Source: Halosolutus amylolyticus (lineage in GTDB: Archaea; Halobacteriota; Halobacteria; Halobacteriales; Natrialbaceae). Taken from it: a DNA stretch of 64,000 bases. Below the pieces are notes generated by a model, which did no database searches, had not been told where the DNA came from, and saw only the letters and a list, made by a program, of their open reading frames with translations. Position 1 is the stretch's first letter. Each line of letters begins with the position of its first letter. Location of the stretch: positions 62,001 to 126,000 of the forward strand of contig NZ_JALIQP010000005.1 in NCBI RefSeq assembly GCF_023566055.1, read 5' to 3'. Positions 17,570-25,143 of this stretch are shown here, in pieces. Position numbers and translations under genes: made by a program.

Positions 17570-18166
17570 GGCTCTCCGAACGCGTACATCGTCTATCGGC
17601 AGCCAGTCCAGGGCGGTCACGCCGATGACGGCCACGACGAGCCCCACCGCGATCGGAATCTTCGAGCGATCGTAACTGGCGGGCCCGTGCTCGTTGACCA
17701 CCATCGTTCGATTCTCGACGAGCCGTTCGAGCGCCCGATAGCCGGCCTAGACGAGCAACGCGTCGCCCGGCGCCCGGTTGCAGTCGCAGTTGGCCCATTC
17801 GTGTGCGGACGACGCTATCGCCGCGCCTGACCGCGACGACGGTCACGTCGAACCGCTGTCGGACGCCAGCGCTGGAGAGCGTCTCGCCCACTAACGGCGA
17901 TCCGCGGAGGAGGACCACCACGTGAACATCGCGAGCACCGTCAGCGTCGCCGAACTCGCGAACTCCGAGAGGCCGTCGGCGGACGTCACGCCGGTCCAGG
18001 GTTCGAGGATCACCAGCGTCACGAGCAGCCCCAGCGCGGTCACGTCCACGGGCACAGGTTCGAGGACGAAGAGCGCGAGGACGACCGTGACGATCGCGAA
18101 GACGACGGTGATCTCGGGGGTCAGCGCCGTCTCCGCCTGCAGGAGCACCGTCGGGCCGGCTGTCAC
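17570..18166 (-). pseudogene. Decayed SLC13/DASS-type permease with TrkA-C domain
   Basis: The N-terminal 80 residues are normal for the family (VFAIVTVVLALFVLEPVPVD, VTALGLLVTLVILEPWTGV, ATLTVLAMF). The frame then jumps: after 'TVLAMFT' the next frame resumes at a TrkA-C-like segment (VVLLRGSPLVGETLSSAG, DVTVVAVRRGD), so the central hundreds of residues are deleted. Near 17770-17790 a short GGGCG duplication shifts the frame, a TAG follows GDALLV, and the next frame carries MVVNEHGPASYDRSKIPIAV before homology stops. The promoter and GTG start are still present. A truncated 91-residue peptide could still be made. Confidence 0.75.
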
Positions 18167-18186
18167 ACTCTCGTCTTCTCAGGAGT

Positions 18187-18197
18187 CGTTTAAAAAT
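18187..18197 (-). promoter_or_regulatory. TATA box of the decayed permease
   Basis: On the minus strand TTTTTAAAC is centred about 26 bases upstream of the GTG at 18166, the expected distance for a leaderless transcript. Retention of the promoter suggests the gene decayed recently. The rest of 18198-18366 holds nothing recognisable. Confidence 0.5.
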
Positions 18198-18366
18198 CGT
18201 TCAACAGCGATTTGAAGCCTCCTCGATCGACCGACGTCCTCCCCCGATAGCCTGCGCGTTTTCCCGTCGTGGTCTTCCGGCACACCCGACTTGGTGACCA
18301 TCTACGCGGCCCGCTGAGCGACCGTCGGGTGGAAAGACTCGAGCCTTGTCGATACTGCGATCCGAC

Positions 18367-19218
18367 TCAGAGAAGGATCCCGTGCAGCAGCTTGTTCGTA
18401 TAGATGATCGCGGGATAGGTAGCCGGAAATCCGATCAGGAAATTGTTCAACCCCATAAAAACCGCGTTGAACACGTGGAAGAGAACTCCGGCGCCGAGGA
18501 CGAGGGTCAGAACGGCATCGTTTCCGAAGAGGACGACCGGGAACGCGGTCTCGAATCCGATAACCATCCACGCCCCCGCGAACTGTAGTTTCGGAAACCG
18601 AGTCAGGAGACGATAGACGGTCCCGTTACCGTACATCTCCGTGGAGAAGATACTCCCGAGCGCTGTTCCGGTCTGCCACTCCCTGGAGACGAGTTTGCTG
18701 ACTCCCGCGACGAAGTACGAAAGGACGATTTGAGCCGCGATAAACGCGATCGCTGCGGTTTGCGCAACGCTTCCGTCGGGAAACCACACTGCTACAGCCA
18801 GTGCAGGAAGCGTAATCATCGAGACTTGAAACGTTCCGGTAAGGCCGCCAAGGAACCGATACGTGAGGGCGACGTTGGTCGCGAACAACAACCCGAGCAG
18901 GAGGACGGAGACGTGGCCGAGGACGGCGAGGGCTACGAGAAGGACTGCGATCGCCACCCTGGCGACTAAAATACCCTGGAAAAACGGCCGCTGCAACACC
19001 CGTTCCATGAGCGGCGGGAGCACCCTCCCAGTACGAATGTAGAGTTGCGTGATTTTCCAACTCAGCAATCCGTCGTCCCCGAATCGATCGCGGGTCGCGA
19101 AGTGTTCTAACGACGTCACTATCGCGAGCGCCCCGATCAGTACGGTTATTACCCTGATGACCAGCGCCGAGTTAGTCCCCAACTCAGAAAGATACGTTCC
19201 GGTTTCTAGTCCGACCAT
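18367..19218 (-). CDS. SdpB/HTTM-like integral membrane protein (283 aa)
   Basis: Seven or eight predicted transmembrane helices. The overall pattern, including GVSKLVSREWQTGTALGSIF, is that of the HTTM (vitamin K-dependent carboxylase-like) superfamily that contains Bacillus SdpB. SdpB acts with SdpA to mature the SDP peptide toxin. Its ATG is two bases after the stop of the SdpA-like gene, so the pair is translationally coupled. It is the last gene of a five-gene minus-strand cluster with an ABC transporter. Base composition is clearly less GC-rich than the flanks. The exact reaction is unknown. Confidence 0.7.
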   Translation of the reverse strand: MVGLETGTYLSELGTNSALVIRVITVLIGALAIVTSLEHFATRDRFGDDGLLSWKITQLYIRTGRVLPPLMERVLQRPFFQGILVARVAIAVLLVALAVLGHVSVLLLGLLFATNVALTYRFLGGLTGTFQVSMITLPALAVAVWFPDGSVAQTAAIAFIAAQIVLSYFVAGVSKLVSREWQTGTALGSIFSTEMYGNGTVYRLLTRFPKLQFAGAWMVIGFETAFPVVLFGNDAVLTLVLGAGVLFHVFNAVFMGLNNFLIGFPATYPAIIYTNKLLHGILL

Positions 19219-19220
19219 CG

Positions 19221-19796
19221 CTACAAGTTATGAAACCGTGACACGAAATGCGGTTCGTGTCGGTCCATGGCGCGCGAATGCTGCATCACCATAAACTGCG
19301 TTTCCGTGTCTATCTCGGAGTGCGGTCGTTCGGTAACGTAATTCAGTAGCGTCAAGTAGTATACCGAGAGTTCGTTCGAACCCAACTCTATCGTCTGTAG
19401 TCCACCGTCCCCGCACTCACGTTCCGTCCCTTCGAGACGGATCGCGTCGATATTCTCGTTTTTTACGTTCGTTCCGAGATTCACCACGATGTCGAATATC
19501 AGCTTCGTCCGGTAGATCTCGGGGTTCCAGATGCACTGGGTCTTTCTCCCCGATCTATCGAAGAGTTCGATCTGTTTCCAATCGGTTACGGAGTCATCGA
19601 CGCGACGGTCTCGGTAGAACAAGTGGTAGTCGTACTGCCCCGGATGCGGTGAGAAAAAGTTCCACTTCGGGACGAGCGTGTTCATCGGCCCGAGAATCCG
19701 CGCGAGAACCGTACTCCCCCGGTTCGTCGAGTTGATAACCGTGAGGCCGAACCACACTCCGAAGACCGAAACTACGAGTATATCTACTACTCTCAC
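19221..19796 (-). CDS. SdpA/DUF5819-like membrane-anchored protein (191 aa)
   Basis: One N-terminal helix (residues 5-22), then a soluble extracytoplasmic part. The motif PKWNFFSPHPG (43-53) followed by YHLFYRD (57-63) is the hallmark of the small partners of HTTM proteins, SdpA and DUF5819. Two cysteines lie in QCIWNPE and RECGDGG. The GTG start at 19796 lies behind a 57-base AT-rich gap carrying TTTAATATA about 30 bases upstream, so the sdpA-sdpB-like pair may have its own promoter. It is coupled to the HTTM gene. Confidence 0.65.
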   Translation of the reverse strand: MRVVDILVVSVFGVWFGLTVINSTNRGSTVLARILGPMNTLVPKWNFFSPHPGQYDYHLFYRDRRVDDSVTDWKQIELFDRSGRKTQCIWNPEIYRTKLIFDIVVNLGTNVKNENIDAIRLEGTERECGDGGLQTIELGSNELSVYYLTLLNYVTERPHSEIDTETQFMVMQHSRAMDRHEPHFVSRFHNL

Positions 19797-19853
19797 ACCA
19801 ATAATATAGAAGATACTATATTAAATTTATCGGTGATACTTGGGTGTTCGATC
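19797..19853 (-). promoter_or_regulatory. AT-rich promoter-like gap before the SdpA-like gene
   Basis: 57 bases that are mostly A and T in their right half on the minus strand, with TTTAATATAG centred about 27-33 bases before the GTG. It could drive the SdpA/SdpB-like pair separately from the exporter genes. AT content contrasts sharply with the GC-rich window. Confidence 0.45.
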
Positions 19854-21458
19854 CTACGAGGTAATTTCGAGGTCCCCGATCGCCGCGACGCCGTAGCGGA
19901 AGGAGGCCCAACCGATAGCCGAACCGAGAAGTACGGTTGCGATCGGTCCGGCTAACAGAGCGAACGATAGCTCACCGCGCGTACCCGCGTCGTACAGACC
20001 GAACGCAGCCGGAACGCCGATCACGACCAGACTGAACAGAAAGACGAGCACCGCTTCCAGACGAGGGATTTCGACGGCCGCGCTGTCGGTCGGGTCAGTC
20101 CCGCTAAACTTTGGCAACGCCGTTCCGATTCCGATCGATATGAACGGTGAAAGGAATCCGAGGACACCTCCCAATACGGTGAGAAGTGACTGGGTAAGCA
20201 AGCTCGTTCCCACCGTTACGGCAGTACCGAGCGTTGCGATGCCCACGAGGAGTCCGCCGGGAATGGCGGCCGAGAGCGCGTATCCGGTCAACAGTATCTC
20301 GCCGCCGCGACGCGTGGTAAGCGCGGCCGTCAGCGCTGGTCCCTCGTTCCCCAGTGGATTGAGGGTCGCTCCGACGCCGACCGCCACCGCTCCGTAGATC
20401 GCGACGATCAACGGCGCGCTTGCGGGGAACTCCCTCACAGCAGTGATTCCGGCCCCGCCAGTAAGGACGACTACCAATCCTCCGTATAGGAATACTCGAG
20501 GCTGACGACTGATTCGCATCCAGTTCATCAGGACGGCGGCGAAAACGGGGCACGAAATAATCCGTTCGAGACCTCTCGCCCCTCGGAATCGTCTCCGGTT
20601 CGATAGCGTCGGGTCGCTTCGCTGGACTCGGTCCGTCAGCCAGAGTCGGTTTCCGATCCGTCCGACGACGAGGAGACTCAAACCGGCGGCAACTGGACCG
20701 GAGAACAGGGCCAGAAGTGCGTTCGTGATCGATGCCTCGTCGAGATGGGCCAGCAAAGCGATATCAGCGTACCAGCCTATCGGCATCGTCGACAGCAGCG
20801 AGATCGATTGACGAAACTCGAGAAACATCACGAACATCAACAGAACCAACGGCACGGTCACGAACGACCGCTTTCTCCTCGTTTGGAGGACCGTATCCGT
20901 AAGGAGACGGGCGGCGAGTATACTGGGATACACCAGTGCAACGACCGTGAGTACGAGAATCGAACTGGCAGCGATCACCGCGATCATCGGGAAGACCGAC
21001 CCCGAACCCAGTCCGAAACTAACCGCGCCGATCAGTACCGGGGCTCCGAGCAGTCGGATACTGTACGCGGTCAGTGTGAGCATATCGGAGACGGCGAGGG
21101 TCCGCGGTGTCGCTGCGGAGAGAATCGCTTCGCTCTCTCGTTCGAGGTGCTCTCCGTTAGAGATCATCTTGAACGTGACAAAATACGTCGTGATGAGGAA
21201 TACCACTCCGGCCATCCCGCGCACCGTCTCGAGGACTTCTCGGTCGCTCGCCGTCGATAACCGGGTTCCGTAACTGTACGCGCCTGGTTCCGACCACAGC
21301 GTCTCGTACACGGGCGGATGACCGACGATCGCGGGAGCGACCAGGAGAATCACCCCGAGCTGAATACCGATTATTGTCGGTTGTGATTTGATCTGCCGAT
21401 ACTGTGCCCGCATTCGCGTTCGAAAGAGAGCGAAACTCTTGCTTATCCAATCGAGCAT
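19854..21458 (-). CDS. ABC transporter permease (534 aa)
   Basis: A large polytopic protein with about 10-12 transmembrane helices and no nucleotide-binding domain. Starts with a short charged amphipathic segment (MLDWISKSFALFRTRMRAQY). The ATG at 21458 is 12 bases past the ATPase stop; a TTG four codons upstream is an alternative. The size and arrangement fit ABC-2-like exporter permeases that pair with a separate ATPase. A loop near 255-290 is Arg-rich (SNRRRFRGARGLER). With the ATPase and the neighbours it probably exports a peptide or gives self-protection. Confidence 0.75.
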   Translation of the reverse strand: MLDWISKSFALFRTRMRAQYRQIKSQPTIIGIQLGVILLVAPAIVGHPPVYETLWSEPGAYSYGTRLSTASDREVLETVRGMAGVVFLITTYFVTFKMISNGEHLERESEAILSAATPRTLAVSDMLTLTAYSIRLLGAPVLIGAVSFGLGSGSVFPMIAVIAASSILVLTVVALVYPSILAARLLTDTVLQTRRKRSFVTVPLVLLMFVMFLEFRQSISLLSTMPIGWYADIALLAHLDEASITNALLALFSGPVAAGLSLLVVGRIGNRLWLTDRVQRSDPTLSNRRRFRGARGLERIISCPVFAAVLMNWMRISRQPRVFLYGGLVVVLTGGAGITAVREFPASAPLIVAIYGAVAVGVGATLNPLGNEGPALTAALTTRRGGEILLTGYALSAAIPGGLLVGIATLGTAVTVGTSLLTQSLLTVLGGVLGFLSPFISIGIGTALPKFSGTDPTDSAAVEIPRLEAVLVFLFSLVVIGVPAAFGLYDAGTRGELSFALLAGPIATVLLGSAIGWASFRYGVAAIGDLEITS

Positions 21459-21470
21459 GAATGGGGTCAA

Positions 21471-22199
21471 CTACGGTTCGGTGATCTCGATGAACACGTC
21501 TTCGAGCGTCTGGTCTTCGGGCGACGTCACGCGATTTTTCAACTCTTCCGGTGTGCCGGTAGTGATCAATTCGCCCTGATGTAACACGCCAACGGCGTCA
21601 GCCAGCGTATCGACGACCGGAAGGATATGCGTCGAGAGAAAAACCGTCGATCCGTCGCTCACGAACTCTCGAAACGTTTCCTGTACGGTTCGAACGGCGT
21701 TGGGGTCCAGTCCTGACGTCGGTTCGTCGAGAAATAACACCTCGGGTTCGTGAAGGATCGACTGAATGAGTCCTACTTTTTGCTGCATGCCTTTCGAGTA
21801 CGAGGAAATCCGCTTGTTCGCGTGCTCGGTTAGATCGAATCGATCGAGGAACAGTTCGATTCGATCGTCTGCGTACTCCGGATCCATACCGCGAAACCCG
21901 GCCCAAAATTCCAGCTGCTCCAGTCCGGTGAGTTCCGGATACAGGGGCGGCTCTTCGGGTAAGTATCCGATCTTTTCGGTGACTGCGTCTCGATTCGCGA
22001 TGGATTCTCCCGCCACCGTCGCCGATCCAGCGGTCGGTTTCAGGAGACAGGTGAGGATCCGCATCACCGTCGTTTTTCCCGCTCCGTTCGGGCCGAGAAA
22101 CCCGTAGATGTCCCCGGATTCAACGACGAAAGATAGATCACGAATCACGGGAACATCGCCGTATTCTTTTCGGAGACTTGTTGTATTAATCGCAACCAT
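21471..22199 (-). CDS. ABC transporter ATP-binding protein (242 aa)
   Basis: A complete single ABC ATPase: Walker A GPNGAGKTT (Lys42), Q-loop GYLPEEPPLYPELT, signature SYSKGMQQK (133-141), Walker B VLFLDEPTSGLD (Glu159) and the switch His in FLSTHIL. The sequence is of the drug/bacteriocin exporter type (CcmA/NatA-like). It powers the adjacent permease. Codons and base composition are more AT-rich than the core genes nearby, as for the rest of the cluster. Confidence 0.93.
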   Translation of the reverse strand: MVAINTTSLRKEYGDVPVIRDLSFVVESGDIYGFLGPNGAGKTTVMRILTCLLKPTAGSATVAGESIANRDAVTEKIGYLPEEPPLYPELTGLEQLEFWAGFRGMDPEYADDRIELFLDRFDLTEHANKRISSYSKGMQQKVGLIQSILHEPEVLFLDEPTSGLDPNAVRTVQETFREFVSDGSTVFLSTHILPVVDTLADAVGVLHQGELITTGTPEELKNRVTSPEDQTLEDVFIEITEP

Positions 22200-22380
22200 G
22201 AGATATAAGATAATTCACAAGGCGTTCACTTAAGTATTTCTTCCCGACAACGCCCATCGTTTTCGCCCGATGCGGGCGGCAGAGATCGAAAGACGAATCG
22301 CGCGACTCTCCGGGCCTCACCGTCGGGTCACGCCGCACGGTCGGGGAGAACACGAGCAGTTTTTTCAGACCCCCTAGAAG

Positions 22381-22410
22381 TGAGACGAGAGTGAACGATG
22401 CCTCGTCTCA
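22381..22410 (-). terminator. Hairpin between the precursor-like gene and the ABC genes
   Basis: TGAGACGAG (22381-22389) pairs perfectly with CTCGTCTCA (22402-22410) around a 12-base loop, 21 bases after the stop of the 262-residue protein gene. On the minus strand it would follow the upstream gene and precede the exporter. It may attenuate readthrough or stabilise the upstream mRNA. There is no T tract on the minus strand after it. Confidence 0.45.
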
Positions 22411-22431
22411 ACGATCGTTGCTCGGTGACCG

Positions 22432-23220
22432 TTATCCGTGCAGTTGCTTTCGTGTGTCGACGAGCGCGTCGACCGACGCCCCCTCCTCGACAGCCGCGAC
22501 ACTTCTCGAATCGAGTTCGTTGACGGCGTTGTCTGCGGATCCGCTACTGTAGACGGCGGCGGCGCCCAGAACTGCGCCGGCGGCGACGAGCGTGACGGCC
22601 GACGCTTCCGATGGTTGGACTTTGAGCGACGGTTCCTGGACGGTTTCCGGTGCCAGAGCGGCGGCGTCTCGCTCGGCCTCGGACTTGGTCGGTGAGACGA
22701 CAACTACCTGGTACTCGTACTCGGCGTCGTCCGTCGCGGCGTACTCGCGGACTTCGAACGCGTCGCGATCGAGGTCACCACCGGTAAACGCTGCGAAGTC
22801 GGCGGCGACTGCACTCTCCGTTTCGAGTCCGAGTTCGCTGATAACCGGTTCGCTGTGGTAGGTCAGATCAGCCACCGCACCGCTATCCTCGTTTTCGGTT
22901 CGTGCGGCAGTTTCCAGTCGTTTGTGAACGCGTCGGATCCGATCCGGATCGGCATCGCGGACGGCGCGTTCGAACTCCTTGATGAGGTCCGAGTCTTCCT
23001 CGGCGCGGAGCAGTCCGATTACCCCTTCGAAATCGTCGAGGTCGTCGGGGAGTTCCTCTCCGTCGAGTTCGAGAATCCGTGGCGAACGACGGCGCTCGGT
23101 TCGCTTGTCCCGGTCTACACCGGAGGCGGGAGTTCGGTCGTCTGGCGTCTCTCCGAAGGAGAACGCAGTTCGAGCGTGCGATACAAGTCGGGTCGAAACT
23201 TCGAGTGGATATCGAACCAC
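22432..23220 (-). CDS. Cysteine-free protein with hydrophobic C-terminal segment; candidate peptide precursor (262 aa)
   Basis: Not recognised by family. A GTG start sits 21-30 bases behind a strong TATA box. Residues 1-50 are basic/polar, 51-120 acidic and helical, and 121-200 form a mixed alpha/beta part (YEYQVVVVSPTKSEAERD). Residues 207-225 (SAVTLVAAGAVLGAAAVYS) are strongly hydrophobic and Gly/Ala-rich. The last 37 residues are polar. There is no cysteine. A leader domain plus a Gly/Ala-rich C-terminal core resembles the layout of a processed peptide precursor such as pro-halocin C8, but the cysteine-rich halocin core is absent. As first gene of the cluster it is the best candidate substrate. 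Confidence 0.5.
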   Translation of the reverse strand: MVRYPLEVSTRLVSHARTAFSFGETPDDRTPASGVDRDKRTERRRSPRILELDGEELPDDLDDFEGVIGLLRAEEDSDLIKEFERAVRDADPDRIRRVHKRLETAARTENEDSGAVADLTYHSEPVISELGLETESAVAADFAAFTGGDLDRDAFEVREYAATDDAEYEYQVVVVSPTKSEAERDAAALAPETVQEPSLKVQPSEASAVTLVAAGAVLGAAAVYSSGSADNAVNELDSRSVAAVEEGASVDALVDTRKQLHG

Positions 23221-23337
23221 GAAAATGTATTCTACCCAACTATATATAAATATATTGTAAATGAGAAATATAGTTATATATTAATCTAGGGGTATAGAAT
23301 ACATTATTGGCAAGATTGTATTTTAATACGCGAGCGT
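23221..23337 (-). promoter_or_regulatory. Very AT-rich promoter region of the island cluster
   Basis: About 117 bases that are mostly A/T, unlike anywhere else in the window. On the minus strand TTTATATATA (23241-23250) ends 20 bases before the GTG at 23220, ideal for a leaderless transcript. Several additional TATAT/ATATA runs lie at 23250-23285. This looks like a strong promoter for the candidate precursor gene and possibly the whole cluster. Confidence 0.65.
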
Positions 23338-23494
23338 CATTCCTGAAGTTCCACCGGAAAATCCGATTCGGATGGGTTTGAACGTCTAGCGGTCCGGCCA
23401 GCGACGAGAGTTACCGGAAGGCAGAAGGCACGATCGGTCGGTCTCGACGCGGCGGGCCTCGACGAGCGCGAATCTCGGCTTCGGATCCGCGATC

Positions 23495-24751
23495 CTACGA
23501 GCGCGGCTTCCCGAACGCATACATCGTCTCGTGGGCCGTGATCTCGAGATCGACGAAGTCGCCGGGCTCGATGCCATGATCGCTCGCGTTCCGGACGATG
23601 ATCTGCCGGTAGGCCGAGTCGCGACACTTCACCGAATCGGCAGTTCCATCCTCGACGACGAGACAGTCCTCGCGACGCTCGCCGACCATGTCGGCGTAGG
23701 CCTCGCCGACGATCTCGCGCTTTTCCGCGCTCATTTCCTTCGATCGCTCCTTCTTGATCGTGCCGCCCAGCCCCTTCATGTCGGCGGCGTCGGTGCCCGG
23801 CCGCTTCGAGAAGCGGGTGACGTTGAGCTTCTCCGGTCGGGTCTCCCGGAGGAGTGCCATCGACTGTTCGTGATCGTGGTCGGTCTCGGTGGGGAAGCCG
23901 ACGATGAAGTCCGTCGAGAGCGTCCAGTAGTCGAGCGCCTCGTCGAAGGCGTCGACGACCTCGAGGTATTCCTGGACCTGGTGCTGGCGGCGCATGTCGC
24001 CGAGCACGTCGTCGCTGCCCGACTGGACCGGCGCGTGCAGGAAGTCGTACAGTTCCTCGTTCTCGGCGAAGACCGCGGCGAGTTCCTCGCGGATGCCGTG
24101 GACGCCCTTGGGGTTGGCCATCCCCACGCGGACCCGGAAGTCGCCCTCGATGTCGCAGATCCGATCGAGCAGCCGGTGGAGTTTGCGCTCGCCCTCGTCC
24201 CAGCCGTAGACGCCGGTGTCCTGGCCAGTGATCCGGATCTCTTTCGCGCCGGCGTGGATCAGCGCCCGGGCCTTCTCGACGTTCTCCTCGATCGACGGCG
24301 AGTCGATCTTGCCCGTCGCGTGCTTGGTGATGCAGTACGAACAGTCGGACATGCAGCCCCGCGCGATCGGCAGGATGCCGACGACGCCGTCGAGGACGGG
24401 TTCGGCGTCGGGCGTCGTCGTCGGACACTCGCCGTTGGTGACCGCTTCCGGCACCTCGTCCCAGTGGAGGATCCGCCCGTCGACGTCGGCCTTCGCGAAC
24501 TCCTCGCCCTGCGCGAGGGCCATACAGCCCGTGATGAACAGATCGGCGGTCTCCTCGGCCAGTTCCTCGGCCCGGCGGAGCATGTTCCGTTCGGTCTTCT
24601 CGACGACGGTACAGGTGTTGAGGATGGCGACGTCGGCCTCCTCCGCACCGTCGACGCGGTAATGGCCCGCGTCGCGGAGCCGTCGCTCGATCTCGCGGCT
24701 CTCCCCGCGGTTGGACGTACAGCCGTACGTCTCCATGTGGTACCGGGCCAT
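23495..24751 (-). CDS. tRNA t6A37 methylthiotransferase, MtaB/CDKAL1-type radical SAM enzyme (418 aa)
   Basis: Adds a methylthio group to N6-threonylcarbamoyladenosine 37 of tRNAs. UPF0004 domain cysteines are Cys11 (METYGCTSN), Cys47 (LNTCTV) and Cys76 (ITGCMA), binding one cluster; the radical SAM CxxxCxxC is Cys133/137/140 in GCMSDCSYC. Later motifs GQDTGVYG, PVQSGSDDVL and FIVGFPTET are canonical, and a C-terminal TRAM domain ends the protein. ATG 24751 (MARYHMETYGC) is the likely start. This is an archaeal core gene flanking the island on the right. Confidence 0.95.
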   Translation of the reverse strand: MARYHMETYGCTSNRGESREIERRLRDAGHYRVDGAEEADVAILNTCTVVEKTERNMLRRAEELAEETADLFITGCMALAQGEEFAKADVDGRILHWDEVPEAVTNGECPTTTPDAEPVLDGVVGILPIARGCMSDCSYCITKHATGKIDSPSIEENVEKARALIHAGAKEIRITGQDTGVYGWDEGERKLHRLLDRICDIEGDFRVRVGMANPKGVHGIREELAAVFAENEELYDFLHAPVQSGSDDVLGDMRRQHQVQEYLEVVDAFDEALDYWTLSTDFIVGFPTETDHDHEQSMALLRETRPEKLNVTRFSKRPGTDAADMKGLGGTIKKERSKEMSAEKREIVGEAYADMVGERREDCLVVEDGTADSVKCRDSAYRQIIVRNASDHGIEPGDFVDLEITAHETMYAFGKPRS

Positions 24752-24936
24752 TCGTCGTTGCACAATCGTCGGGTCCGGGAGGGCAAAAGCCCGACGGATC
24801 CCGGTTGGACCGCGGGACTGTCGGCCGACGGGGACTCGTCCGCCGGTCGCACGCGAGCGGTCATCGCCGTCGGCGACGGTTCAGGGTGCGAGCGGGCGGT
24901 CTCCGACCGCCGGGGCCGGTGACCGGCAGCCACCGT

Positions 24937-25128
24937 TCACCCTCCCGATCGATCGTCGGTCGGAATCACAGCCCAGAGGACGACCAGGCCTGTCACGACG
25001 ACGCCGGCGACGATCGTCGTCGTAAACGACACCTGCACGCCGAAGAACGCGAGCGCAGTCCGGAGTTCGACGATGAGCACGACGAGAATCGCGATCACGA
25101 GAAACAGCCGGGGGAGCGTAGTCCGCAT
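24937..25128 (-). CDS. cbaC: CbaC-like small subunit of the cba oxidase (63 aa)
   Basis: Two hydrophobic helices (about 8-26 and 36-54) around VELRTALAF, ending in PTDDRSGG. It follows oxidase subunit I by 15 bases on the same strand, completing the operon. Homologous to the 76-residue protein at 58-288. The role in the complex is not established; probably assembly or stability. Confidence 0.7.
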   Translation of the reverse strand: MRTTLPRLFLVIAILVVLIVELRTALAFFGVQVSFTTTIVAGVVVTGLVVLWAVIPTDDRSGG

Positions 25129-25143
25129 CGATCGATCACTGGG

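Noticed and set aside
18367-23220. A short cysteine-pair toxin gene like SdpC or halocin C8 within the cluster.
   Set aside because: I found no open frame with the expected signal peptide and C-terminal cysteine-rich core; the 262-residue protein is cysteine-free.
18367-23337. Integrative element with tRNA attachment site or integrase.
   Set aside because: No tRNA, integrase, transposase or clear direct repeats were found at either island edge, so I only call it an accessory region of different composition.
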